A stretch of 64,000 bases of DNA from Mya arenaria. Lineage: Eukaryota > Mollusca > Bivalvia > Myida > Myidae. Where the stretch lies: assembly GCF_026914265.1 (NCBI RefSeq), contig NC_069124.1:54393888-54457887 (forward strand), written 5' to 3'. This document shows, in pieces, positions 33,218 through 45,228 of the stretch; the first letter of the stretch is position 1, and every line of letters starts with the position of its first letter. The notes under the pieces are model-generated. The model made no database searches, was not told the origin of the DNA, and was given only the letters and a program-made list of their open reading frames with translations. The position numbers and the translations under genes were made by a program.

Positions 33218-35279
33218 GGTTGTTTTGTTCGGTTTTATCAATAATTTTATTATTAATATACATTGAAAATAAATATTTATTTTTTTGGCATCAACCTGCC
33301 GTAATTTCAGGGCGAGTACTTATGTCAATTGAAAAAAGAATAATAATTCCAATAAAACAAAAGTATGTTTTGAAAAATACATATTACCATTTATGTGTAT
33401 ATGTTGCGTGCGGTATCTGTTAGAGGAACTATATGCCACTTTGACGCTCAGTCAGTATGTGTTTTTGTTTGGTGGTCGTTCAGTACAGCTGTTTTTCTTG
33501 AGTGTGTGGAGCGGTCTTCAGTATATGTAGATTTTCCGTAAGTGGTATTCGGTGCATATTACCTAGTTATACGATTATATTGGCTCGGCATATGTTTTAA
33601 TTCATCGCAAATTCTTGCGCGTGTTTCGTGCACTTATGATTTGGTATGTTCACAGCATGATAGACACACCAATACCAGACGATTAGTACGTCTTCTCCAA
33701 ACGCTGTGTATCATTACATACGCTAAAGTGATTCAATGGATGTAACGTTACTGATTTACAACGAAATATAACTACCGCAGGTATTCTTTACCGTTAAGAT
33801 ATTAGTTAACAAGTTTGTCAAAACCTTCAAGACAATTGATTCCCTGTAAATGAAGAGGCGACTCATTGTCTTCCTTTTTAAGGTAAATAATTAACAATAT
33901 GAAAAATATGCTGAAATGGCATTAATTCATTCAATTCATGTGATTTTAATTTTTGTCTATTAATTGCATGTCTATGTGCTATCAAATCCCTGGTTTATAA
34001 CAAGTATTTTAGTTTATTAGAATAAGTTATTGAACTAATTCCTATTTTATTTTTATTCATTTCAAATATTCGTATCTTTATTCTCTCATGAATATTCAAA
34101 TGATCATGACGAACATGTTCTACAGCAAAAGTATTAATATCCCACCAAAGATGTCGGTGATTTGTTCCTATGAACTATGGGGACGTTTCCTTGGCCACCT
34201 AAAAATTCAAGCTAGTTAGACTCGGACCCAACAGTTATTAGTAGCTTGCTTCTCAATCGAGCTTAGCTATATCTGCATAACTAATCAACTAATATAAATT
34301 TCAATGTAGGTTTAAAACTGCAAAACTAACTATTACTGTTAGGAATCAAAGCGCTTAAGGCGTTGAAAGGCTTTCGGTCTGCTACGTTTTGTGAGTAAAT
34401 TAATTAATTTTTGTAAGCTACTTAATATGCAGAACACCGTTTCGTAGCTATAAGAGCAGATTGGTGACTTTGTTATTTATATGTAAATTTTAATTAGGTC
34501 GTTGAACACCGCATTTGTTACAGCGCTGGGTTTACACGTGTAAATTCGTCAAATGTTTTAAATGCCATGTCTATCTGTCCATGGTAGATTACAAATTACG
34601 GTTATAAAAGATAACAGTTATAACGGCATACAGCCTAGAAATCAACATTCCTCGAGTCCGCCTTCACAGTGAAATTTTAATAATACACACAAGAGACAGT
34701 AAGAAACAATAGTTGAATACGTAAGAAAACACACACTTCAAAGAAAGTCTCTGCTCCTATAGGATGATTGCCAATTATTCAATATTAACTTGATAATTTT
34801 TATGATCATCCGTTTAACTTTAAAAAAATTATTCATTACGTTTAGCGCCGATACAAATTGCAATCGGAATAAATTTGACTTAAGAAAAGCATAGGTAAAG
34901 TGGAACCATATCTTACATTCGGAATTATAAGTATTCTTTAAAGAAACAACCACTTAATCCAGGTCATAACATTAAAATGGGTATTGTCGGCTTTATCATA
35001 ATTGTAAATTTGTAAAACAAGCCATGATAATACGTTAAGATATTAAATTCAATGTATAAATAGAATAATAATTAAGAAAGTTAGAAAATAGAAAATAGAC
35101 AAACATATTTCTCCCATGCTTGACCCATGTCTTCTAGGTTTGCAGTAAGGCACCTTATACTTCTGTTATTCTAAATATAACAAATGAACTCGTAAAAGCC
35201 GACTATACCCCTTTAAAAGAAAACGACACCTGCAAGAATCCTATTATTTCACAAAAGTTTTAAAAGTAAGCGCTGAGAC
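33218..35279. other. Intergenic, nothing recognised
   Basis: AT-rich. Short open frames only; no array or RNA gene. Confidence 0.4.
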
Positions 35280-35775
35280 TTTACTACACAGGCGCTACAA
35301 AGGATAAGTTTTAGGAGTAGTCGATACTTTCACGATAGCGATGTTGTTAAGGAGTACGCGAAGATGAGCTCATCTTCTCTCGATCTCTCTTTCTCTCACA
35401 TGTCTTTCTCTACAACTTCTACTGTATCATGTTTTTTCCACTTAAACAATATTACTCTTAGTGTTGTTGTTGTTTTGCTTATGAAACACCTTTGCTTGGT
35501 ATAGAATGTGACGTTTCGGGAGAGGGCCGTAACTGATCTTGGCATGACTCGTGGCCCAATACCTTTGCATGCTTGTTTTTATCACGTCGGTCTAAATATT
35601 GTGTTGAAATTTGTATTCTTATTGTAATTGTCAAATGTGTTCTCATGCAACAAAATATTATTAAATCAAGGAGTACCCACTTCACACAAATGCGATGCTG
35701 TAGAAATAGGCGAAAACTTCACAAAGGCGATACTTTTTAAAATAGACGATAGGCGATTACTTCATCATGGCGATA

Positions 35776-36420
35776 CTGTTTAGGAGTAGTCGATAACTAA
35801 TTTAGAGCAATGATACTTAGGAGTAGGTGATAACTCGTTAAGAGCGATGATATTTAGGAGTAGGTGATAACTCTTTAAGAGCGATGATATTTAGGAGTAG
35901 TCGATAACTCGTTAAGAGCGATTATATTTAAGAGTAGTCGATAACTCTTTAAGAGCGATGATATTTAGGAGTAGGTGATAACTCGTTAAGAGCGATGATA
36001 TTTAGGATTAGGTGATAACTCGTTAAGAGCGATGATATTTAGGAGTAGGCGATAACTCATTAAGAGCGATGATATTTAGGAGTAGTCGATAACTCGTTAA
36101 GAGCGATGATATTAAGGAGTAGGTGGTAACTCATTAAGAGCGATGATATTTAGGAGTAGTCGATAACTCGTTAAGAGCGATGATATTAAGGAGTAGGTGA
36201 TAACTCATTAAGAGCGATGATATTTAGGAGTCGGCGATAACTCATTAAAAGCGATGATATTTAGGAGTCGGCGATAACTCGTTAAGAACGATGATATTTA
36301 GGAGTCGGCGATAACTCGTTAAGAGCGATGATATTAAGGAGTAGTCGATAACTCGTGAAGAGCGATGATATTTAGAAGTCTGTGATAACTTAAAAAATAT
36401 GATAATGTTTAGGAGCAGTC
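35776..36420. repeat. 37-bp minisatellite, about 17 copies
   Basis: Unit AGGAGTAGGTGATAACTCGT followed by TAAGAGCGATGATATTT. Copies vary at GTAGGTGAT/GTAGTCGAT/GTCGGCGAT and at TTTAGG/TTAAGG. Confidence 0.95.
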
Positions 36421-36489
36421 GGATACTTTCCAATGACGATGCTGTTCAGGAGAAGCGATAACCGCACACATCCGACAAAGTTTATGATT

Positions 36490-37365
36490 AGTCAATAAAT
36501 GTCATAAGGAGGAGTAGCCGATAACTTCAAAAGAGATAATGTTCATGTGTAGTCGATTACCTTCATAAGGACAATACAATTGAGGAGTAGCCGATAACTT
36601 TAAAAGATATAATGTTCAGGTGTAGTCGATTAACTTAATAAGGACAATTCAATTGAGGAGTAGCCGATAACTTCAAAAGATATAATGTTCAGGTGTAGTC
36701 GATTAACTTTATAAGGACAATTCAATTGAGGAGTAGCCGATAACTTCAAAAGATATAATGTTCAGGTGTAGTCGATTAACTTAATAAGGACAATTCAATT
36801 GAGGAGTAGCCGATAACTTCAAAAAGATATAAGGTTCAGGTGTAGTCGATTAACTTTATAAGGACAATTCAATTGAGGAGTAGCCGATAACTTCAAAAGA
36901 TATAATGTTCATGTGTAGTCGATTAACTTTATAAGGACAATTCAATTGAGGAGTAGCCGATAACTTCAAAAGATATAATGTTCAGGTGTAGTCGATTAAC
37001 TTAATAAGGACAATTCAATTGAGGAGTAGCCGATAACTTCAAAAGATATAATGTTTAGGTGTAGTCGATTAACTTAATAAGGACAATTCAATTGAGGAGT
37101 AGCCGATAACTTCAAAAGATATAATGTTCAGGTGTAGTCGATTAACTTTATAAGGACAATTCAATTGAGGAGTAGCCGATAACTTCAAAAGATATAATGT
37201 TCAGGTGTAGTCGATTAACTTAATAAGGACAATTCAATTGAGAGTGGCCGATAACTTCAAAAGATATAATGTTCAGGTGTAGTCGATTAACTTTATAAGG
37301 ACAATTCAATTGAGGAGTAGCTGATAACTTCAAAAAAGATAATGTTCAGGTGTAGTCGATTATTT
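36490..37365. repeat. 73-bp minisatellite, about 12 copies
   Basis: Unit AGGAGTAGCCGATAACTTCA, AAAGATATAATGTTCAGGTG, TAGTCGATTAACTTAATAAG, GACAATTCAATTG. It contains two halves (AGTAGCCGATAACTT and TGTAGTCGATTAACTT) that each match the 37-bp unit, so it is a dimer of diverged 37-mers that then amplified as a pair. Confidence 0.95.
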
Positions 37366-37563
37366 TCATAAAACCAGTAATATCTAGAAGTTGCCGATAA
37401 GGGGATATTGTTTAGGAGTATGCGAAAACTCTTTTAGAAAGGCGACGTTTTTAAATGGATGTGATAAGTTCTTTAAGAGAAAGTTGCAATCAGACACGGG
37501 TGATAATTTAAAGGAGTAGGTGGTAGCTTCACACAGGCGGTAACTGCTCTCAATCGACGATCC

Positions 37564-37771
37564 TTACGCGTAGGCGATTATTTCACAAAGTTGTAGGTAG
37601 TCACCCGAAGACGTCAGCTGTCGCAGACGGAGGAACCGCCCATATCCGACATTGTCACATGTGACCCTTTGCGGCAGGAACGGGTCGAAGGGAGGCCCGC
37701 TGTAGTAGGCACATAGTGTTCCTGTGTATCCGTTTGACAGACGTACAGCCAAATGTGTGCATTACGTTCAT
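37564..37771 (-). CDS. Lectin exon 3: second half of F-type lectin domain
   Basis: Acceptor ttttacag. The start (NERN) completes HX26RXDX4R; the end has CDNVGYGRFLRL and YLQLCE, the canonical last strands. 208 nt where 207 or 210 would fit the flanking phases, so one indel separates the two parts. Stop TAA at 37566-37564. Confidence 0.8.
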
Positions 37772-40700
37772 CTGTAAAAAATAAAAGAAAGAGTTGGTTA
37801 AATAAAATGGTGGAAAGACCACACTACGATTTACACCAACAATGAAGTTTTTTTTATATTACCTATTAGGAAATATGTAAGCGTATGGATCTTTATAATG
37901 AAGTTTTGTTAATAATAAAAAGCTTCAAGAATACGAGAATATTAGATATTTTTTACTGAAATTTAACATTTCAACACCTTTATCATTATACAATATTGGC
38001 TTCACACATTCAACAAAGTGTACCCTGTGACTTATATATTCCAATAACCGTATCACCGCAACAAGGAAATAAGGCTAGTGTAAAGTCTAAGATTTGCATG
38101 ACATTTGATACACTTGAAGAACCGCCAATACGTTTTTAGATTGTGCTAGAAGACTTAGCACAACTATGAATCGCTTACTGCAACAATCAGCTCGAAAGTA
38201 GATGTCGACGGCCGTGATAGGTACAGGCATTGCGAACTCCATCTGCCAAAAGTTGTCCGTATCCAATGCTGAATGGAAACAACTGTTCAGGCCGTGGTAG
38301 CTTGTCGACAAATCACCGTCAATGGCTTTACGGGCCGCTGTCTTTTCTACTTCAATACTGGAGGCTGTTGCGTTAATACCACTCACATTGCGTCCTGAAA
38401 GAAATAGCAGTACATTGACATATTTGTGTAGTGTAAGCTCGTTGGAGTGTGGCGACTATACTTTTGTACGTTTGTGTGGTGATTGTGGGGTTGATTGTGG
38501 CCATTGTACGTTTGTTTGTAATAATTGTACGTTTGATTTTGGTGTGTGTACGTTTGTGTGTGGCCATTGTACGTTTGTGTGTGGTCATTGTACGTGTGTG
38601 TGGTGATTTTACGTTTGTTTTTGGCGATTGTACGTTTGTGTGTGACCATGGTACGTTTGTCTGTGGTAATTGTACGTTTGTGTGTGGTGATTTTACGTTT
38701 GTTTGTGGCGATTGTACGTTTGTGTTAAGTGATTTTACGTTTGTTTTTGGCGATTGTACGTTTGTGTGTGGTGATTTTACGTTTGTGTGTGGCCATTGTA
38801 CGTTTGTGTGTGCTTGTACATTTGTGTGTGGTGATTTTACGTTTGTGTGTGGTGATTTTACGTTTGTGTGTGGCCATTGTACGTTTGTGTGTGCTTGTAC
38901 ATTTGTGTGTGGTGATTTTACGTTTGTGTGTTGTTATTGTACGTTTGTGTGTGGTGATTGTATGTTTGTGTGTGGCCATTGTACGTTTGTATGTGCTTGT
39001 ACGTTTGTTTGTGGCCATTGTACGTTTGAGTGTGGCCATTGTACGTTTGTGTGTGGTCATTGTACGTGTGTGTGGTGATTTTACGTTTGTTTTTGGCGAT
39101 TGTACGTTTGTGTGTGACCATGGTACGTTTGTCTGTGGTAATTGTACGTTTGTGTGTGGTGATTTTACGTTTGTTTGTGGCGATTGTACGTTTGTGTTAA
39201 GTGATTTTACGTTTGTTTTTGGCGATTGTACGTTTGTGTGTGGTGATTTTACGTTTGTGTGTGGCCATTGTACGTTTGTGTGTGCTTGTACATTTGTGTG
39301 TGGTGATTTTACGTTTGTGTGTGGTGATTTTACGTTTGTGTGTGGCCATTGTACGTTTGTGTGTGCTTGTACATTTGTGTGTGGTGATTTTACGTTTGTG
39401 TGTTGTTATTGTACGTTTGTGTGTGGTGATTGTACGTTTGTGTGTGGCCATTGTACGTTTGTATGTGCTTGTACGTTTGTTTGTGGCCATTGTACGTTTG
39501 AGTGTGGCCATTGTACGATTGTGTGTGGCCATTGTACGTTTGTGTGTGGTGATTTTACGTTTGTTTTTGGCGATTGTACGTTTGTGTGTGGCCATTGTAC
39601 GTTTGTTTGTGGCGATTGTACGTTTGTGTGTGGCCATTGTACGTTTGTGTGTGGTCATTGTACGTTTGTGTGTGGCCATTGTACGTTTGTATGTGCTTGT
39701 ACGTTTGTTTGTGGCCATTGTACGTTTGTTTGTGGCGATTGTACGTTTGTGTGTGGCCATTGTACGTTTGTGTGTGGCCATTGTACGTTTGTATGTGCTT
39801 GTACGTTTGTTTGTGGCCATTGTACGTTTGTGTGTGGCCATTGTACGTTTGTGTGTGGCCATTGTACGTTTGTGTGTGGTGATTTTACGTTTGTTTTTGG
39901 CGATTGTACGTTTGTGTGTGGCCATTGTACGTTTGTTTGTGGCGATTGTACGTTTGTGTGTGGCCATTGTACGTTTGTGTGTGGTGATTTTACGTTTGTG
40001 TTTGTTTAAATATGCCATCTGAATAACAAGCAAGTGCTCCAGAGCTTAGATTCATGCACCAATATAGGTTTGATTAAAGAACATAATCTGACAGAAGTGC
40101 TAGTATGCAACGTGGACTTTTTAAAGTCGAAACATGCAGGCGTTGTTTGCAGTAAAATATATGTCAAATGTAGATATAAACTGGTGAAACATAGCATTGA
40201 GGGAGAAAAAAACAACAAGGTTGTCCAATTTACAGTCATATGAATGAAGACGGCTATAGTCGTAGGGCTTTTACAGTCTTCCTCGGGTCAGGTTCAGTGT
40301 TGCTTCCATCCACTCTTATAGTTTAGTTATCTGTTTTATCATTATTATCAGACTAGAAAGTAACATCACTCTTAATTGAACACAATTTTAATTAAAGCCG
40401 CATTTTCGAAACTTTGTGCAAACCACTGTCACGAACAGTAACTGCTATTGGTATGTTGAGAAACCTAAATGTGATGGGGATAATTAACCAATAGGTTTTT
40501 TTTAGGTGTATTTAAATACAATTTTAATATATAGAGGATATTTGTTTATTTCAGTGTCAGATCGTATTTTATTTCACGCTTGTCATAGAAAAACCTATTT
40601 TCACGAGTGGCGATGTTGTTTTTAGTATTTTAATTTATTTTCTTAATTACCCCCTTTTTGAAAAGGGCGTTATTTTCGCCGCTTCTCGTGGGACGTCCCT

Positions 40701-41374
40701 CACGCAAAATTAAATCTGATGACGTAGCTGTCAATTTTTTATTTCCGGTTTGTTGAGAAAAAGTTCTCTGATTTTCTTTTTTATAGTTTATTATTCGCTA
40801 GTTTTTAGAACAAAGATTTTATGAACAGTAATCAATGAAGTTTTATTAGAGCATGATCCAAAAAATAACGAAAACACTTTTATATTAAATGGGGCACGAA
40901 TACATAACCAAAATACTACGCCGCCATTTATTGAATGAAAGTTTGAAAGGTCAATAATTGTATACTATTAACCGTATGGGTTAGGCTATGAGTTCAGTCT
41001 ATGTAGACTGTTACAATACCTTGTGCGCTTTCGGAGAAATAGGTAGACCAGCCGACGTTCTGGACACACATCGACAATTGTTCAATTTGGTTTGTGTCCA
41101 GTAGAAAACATGTCCGGAGGTTGTGATCATAGCTGGTGATTTGACATCCGGTGTAGGAGCTGCAACGGATTCCACATCCTGCCAGACTTATCTTGCTGTA
41201 CGTCTTCAACAAGGGCACACCTGTGCATTGAAGGTTTTTCATTTGTCTGAATTTCATTTCTTTCACGTCTGTTAATAGCGCCTGCTGATATAACGATGTA
41301 ATGATACACAGCATCAATAATGAAGCTGCGTCGGTGTACATTTGTGTTTTACCGTAAATGCCGTTAACTTGCAT
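37564..41374 (-). CDS. Secreted F-type lectin with PAN/apple domain, 3 exons
   Basis: Exon 1 encodes a signal peptide and a cysteine-rich PAN/apple-like domain (CTGVPLL...C.IRC...C....YD...C), exon 2 the first half of an F-type lectin (fucolectin) domain and exon 3 the rest, ending YLQLCEIIAYA-stop. The fucose- and calcium-binding signature HX26RXDX4R is complete: His in CFHS, then 26 residues, then RAD, CC, and Arg four residues later. The family binds fucosylated glycans and acts in invertebrate innate immunity or gamete recognition. Splice phases agree, but exon 3 is one nucleotide short of staying in frame: its first 11 codons (NERNAHI...) and its remainder (RLSNGYTGTLC...) are in different frames, the switch lying around a TTT run near 37751. 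Either the gene is decaying or this is a homopolymer assembly error. Intron 1 carries a large minisatellite. Confidence 0.85.
38179..38394 (-). CDS. Lectin exon 2: first half of F-type lectin domain
   Basis: Acceptor tttcag, donor TGCA/gtaagc. Encodes NVSGINATASS, ARKAIDGD, NSCFHS, NFWQMEF and the RADCC motif. Reading past the donor gives another plausible RADCCSKR, so intron retention would also satisfy the motif before reaching a stop. Confidence 0.88.
38430..40005. repeat. 21-bp minisatellite in lectin intron 1
   Basis: About 74 tandem units of TGTACGTTTGTGTGTGGCCAT with variants (GGTGATTT, GGCGATTG) and a recurring 18-bp form (GTGCT in place of GTGTGGCCAT-type ends). A block of about 472 bp (from 38601) is repeated almost exactly from 39073, so a higher-order duplication occurred. 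The unit lacks stop codons in several frames, which produces long spurious open frames on both strands. Confidence 0.97.
40006..41019. other. Rest of lectin intron 1
   Basis: No exon or element recognised. Confidence 0.45.
41020..41374 (-). CDS. Lectin exon 1: signal peptide and PAN/apple domain
   Basis: ATG at 41374-41372; a second ATG 11 codons on (MYTDAASLLMLCII) gives a more usual signal peptide and may be the real start. Six or more cysteines in PAN spacing. Donor CAAG/gtattg, phase 1. Confidence 0.8.
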
Positions 41375-42144
41375 AGTTTTTACGTGTCTGCAGGAATATC
41401 ACCTTATTCAAATGTCCTGGTTTCGAGAAAAATGCTTATAACAATGTCCGTCAAACCCCACTGAATATTTCTTACAAAACCAACACGGTGAGAGCTATTT
41501 ATCTGTACCTGTTTAAATGAGATGTCGACTTCTAAAAAATGCCACTCCATGAAAACCAGTAAACTATTTTAATAAAAGCGCGTTTCAAAGCCCAATTTAT
41601 AGTTTGAAAAAATCTTTATTTTTACCCGAAATACTGTTTACGTACCTTTTATGAAGGGGAATCACATTTTAAAAATACATATGAATTTGTTTGCGTAAAA
41701 AGCTTCTATGCCGTTGAAGCTGACCTAACGGAAGCCCATTAACGTATTCTATTTTCCGTTGGATATACAAACGTTTCCCGTAGAACACTTTATATAAACA
41801 GCAACTCTTTATTCTAACGTTGAGATTATACAGGTTAGCAAGTTTTGTCACATAGCTCTTTAACAGCGTACCTTATTCGGAACTCTTATTTCCGGGGGCT
41901 GAGTATTAGTTTTGTCATCCGGTACCAAGAAGTGTTTATTTTATTAAAGCGAAAAATATAATTTTAGCACCATTAAAATGTTTGCTTTTTGTAAATATAA
42001 AGTCAGTACCACTATTCACTTCCTATTCCATTAAGCAAGCAGCCGCTGCAAAGAAACAGACTCCGGTCCCTATAGCTGTCACGGTACGTGCACAGGATGC
42101 TCTAACGCCTCCTTCCGGTGATAAATAGCTGCGCCACTCGTGAA

Positions 42145-42152
42145 TGACGTCA
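42145..42152. promoter_or_regulatory. CRE-type site in a promoter-like patch
   Basis: A palindromic TGACGTCA, 18 nt before CATGGCGGG, in a locally GC-richer stretch (42060-42260), with a possible donor (AACA/gtgagt) at about 42262. Suggests a plus-strand promoter and first exon, but no downstream coding exon fits in frame. Confidence 0.25.
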
Positions 42153-43605
42153 TGCAATAACATGGCGGGTAATCATTGGAGCCATAACATTTTGTTACGT
42201 GTTGAAAATGCTCCAACGCGTCTTCCGTTATAGTGCCAATGAGTGGAATATGGATGTAAACAGTGAGTATGGTTTCTTATTTTTCATTTTTAGAGGTTTA
42301 TACGAGTAAATTTAAAAAATGAGAATGTAGTTCCACATATGATTGGCTATGAGTTGTTCCTAATGTAAAACTTCTGAATAAATTTAAAATCTGATCGTCT
42401 AGAACTTGCATAACTTGCTAGAGGTTAGTGTTGACAACGTAAAAATCTGGAATTTCGTGAGAATTGTTATCGTATCTTAGTTTCATGTAATTTCTTAACA
42501 TGTGTGTGGCGTTTTTATTGACAAAAGGTTGCCTCGTTACAAATTTTAGAACTTTATTTGTTATACTTATTGCACTATGTTCGATTTTCTGAACGTTGTG
42601 GGGCCAATGAATAGGTTGTGGTGCTCATGAATTGTAATTTATTAGGAAACGAATTGTTTAAAAACGCTATCAATTTCATAACATGAAAATCAACAATTAA
42701 CTGAATTAATATCATTTTCGATCTTTTAAAAGTATGACGAACTACGACACAATTTCACGAACTTTAAGGTTCATTTGGTGTCAAATAAATTGTCACTTGA
42801 TTGCAAATGATCGTCGAAATTTCAAGTCTGTATTTTCAGGTATTATAAGGCAAAAATCTAACGATTGTGTTTATATATTTTCAGATAGATGTCTTTAAAG
42901 GGAAAAGGAGGCGGTGGGCTATTCCTGTCGAGAAAAAATCACTCCGTGGCTCAAAATTTGCAAGAAAATGTATTTTACAAAGTCAATCACCTGTTATAAA
43001 ACAACCTCTGATGTATGCCGGTACATCAGTTGAAGTAGTTTTTTTTTAATTATAACAGTAATGTAATGTTTTAGAGTTGTATTAATTTTATTGATCTAAG
43101 TTTAAATTGATATCTAGTGAAGTGTATTATTGCAAACATAATTAAGATTCCCAAGAGTTAAGGCATAAAGTATAACTGCTAAATAAAATTACTACGCGAT
43201 CTACTTGAAGCGGACTCAAACGTAATTCTTTTTGAGTATGTAAAAAGTCCAAAAACACCAGAGGTTGTTTTAGATAAAAATGGCCGAGGAGCTCCGATTC
43301 AATGTGTCCAAAGCTTTGTCATAACGTTATAAGACAAACGGGGTTTTTGTATCCTGATGGTTCGTTTTTTAATAAGTTTATACAATTGTTTGTTAGTAAA
43401 GGTTGTTTTTTATTAAACACATTTTACAGTTTTATTTAAAAAAGATAACTTTGGCTGGTTCCTGTTGATTACGTGACCCTCCATGGAACAACAACGAAAC
43501 CTATTCCAAACTGACTCCACCAACACGACGTAAAAAATGGGGCTATGACATTTACGACCAAAACGTTGCGTTTACGTGATTTAAGAAAATGAAACGCCTC
43601 AAACT

Positions 43606-43676
43606 GTCCATTATGTTAGAGAAAAACAACTTCGGCTCTGTGTGCCTCGGACAGTCCTTTGTCTGACATAATGGAC
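43606..43676. repeat. Short hairpin
   Basis: GTCCATTATGTTAG pairs imperfectly with CTGACATAATGGAC, 43 bp apart. Perhaps the core of a decayed foldback element. Confidence 0.5.
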
Positions 43677-45228
43677 TTTTAAAATATTTCTGTGACGTCA
43701 TCATTTAACTATTTTTTACACTATATAGGTTTTTTGGACTGCGTAATGTACTTTATTTTACAGTCTGTCCAACATTTTAAGACCTGCCCAATATTCCAAA
43801 AATGGACAGTATTCGTATAGATGATGTACAGTCAGTTTACACGATACTATAACCTATATCGAGTACAGCAGACATGACAGCGGATCGCGGTACAGACATG
43901 TTAACTCGTGTTCTTGTTGAAATCAATATTAAACAAATGCGGCCGTTAAAACATAATCACAACTTGTTGTTATTTAAGCTTCATTTTTATTTAACGTGAT
44001 TTTGTTTCCTTCGGTACATTAAAAAAGAACAGAAAAAGAACGCTACCGGCCACCATTATAGCTATTGATACCTGGCTTAAACGCAAATATGAGGTTTACC
44101 ATAGCCCTCGTTTTTTGGTTACTTTGAAAACTAAACAATATTAATACATGAGCGTCCCTTGTCGTTTGAAACCATAAATATAGCCTGTTATTAAAAAGGC
44201 ATATTTCTAAAAACAATGGGCCTTTTTTTCTTTCTGGTAGTGTTCAATGAGATGTCTGTCTTTCTGTCTGCCTGCCTGCCTGCCGTATGTCGAACGTAAA
44301 TATGAATACTGCAATCTGCTCTTGTCAGCAGTTAAATTTCACTTGTTTCCAGACATTTAGCAAACATTAGCTCATTCCGAAAATAAAAATAAAAAAAACA
44401 GTTTTGAGAACAATCAATCTGTGACAGCGCAGCTTTGATAACTAAGGTATAATAATATACGAGTAAATCTTGTTAATCGGAATCTAAATGAAATAGACTG
44501 GTAAAGAGGATAAAATGGTTAACATGGAATAACATGCTGAATACAGCATTATCGTGCAGTGGTGAGGAAAAGATTAAAAGCATGCATAGTTTGTTATTTT
44601 TCCTTACCTGTAGATGCGGAACTAAATCGAAGAGAACAATTAATATAAAGTGTGATTGTTATAAATGATTCTACACCTTAATCCGACAAAACAAAATCAA
44701 TGATCGAAAGTCGGTCAATAATCGATACATAAACAAAACTGAAAGCATGCACGAGAAGGAGAAGTTGCCAAACTGTGTTGCTGACTTATTTTTATAAGCT
44801 ATGGAAAACGACATTTGTCAATTATAACTTAATAATATCATCTTTGCATTGAAGATCGATGTATCATATTGATTGTGTTGCATACATTCCAATAAGAAGC
44901 ATAACAGATCGGAACAGTGTATCAGAAAATTTATGAAAAATATAATGAGCCTTGTACAAACCTACTTCGTATAAACACACACTAGTTTAGTTTGAATATG
45001 TCACGTACATTTCCTTCTACATAAACGGAACGCGTTGACAATTTCACGATATGTTCATAAGAATATATTGTATTGATGTAGCAAAACTACTAGTCATAGG
45101 CTACGAAGACATCAATCAACGTAACCGACAAACCATACGGATTTATAGAATAGTTGTTTAAGGTATAAACTATTCTTATAACACAGCAATACAGCGGTAC
45201 TAGAAACGGATACGTAGTAAATAATTGA

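Larger units (their letters stand above)
35280..37560. repeat. Minisatellite field 3' of the lectin gene
   Basis: Degenerate at both edges (from about 35310 and from 37370), regular in the middle. All units are variants of TTAGGAGTAG-CGATAACT...GCGATGAT. Two sub-arrays are listed separately. Its right edge merges into the final codons of the lectin gene. Confidence 0.85.
41375..45228. other. Intergenic; one possible promoter
   Basis: Upstream of the lectin gene. Contains a short hairpin (43606-43676) and a promoter-like patch near 42145. A 60-codon open frame at 42867-43049 after a TTTTCAG could be an exon but matches nothing known. Confidence 0.35.

Noticed and set aside
36245-36433. 62-codon minus-strand frame
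   Set aside because: Translation of the 37-bp minisatellite.
38449-40009. Open frames of 209-426 codons rich in Cys/Thr/Phe/Val or Thr/His/Lys/Arg
   Set aside because: They are translations of a 21-bp minisatellite without stop codons, on both strands and in several frames, inside a lectin intron.
42867-43049. 60-codon frame after TTTTCAG as second exon of a gene starting near 42200
   Set aside because: Joining it to the candidate first donor at 42262 gives an immediate stop in the frame examined; no family match.
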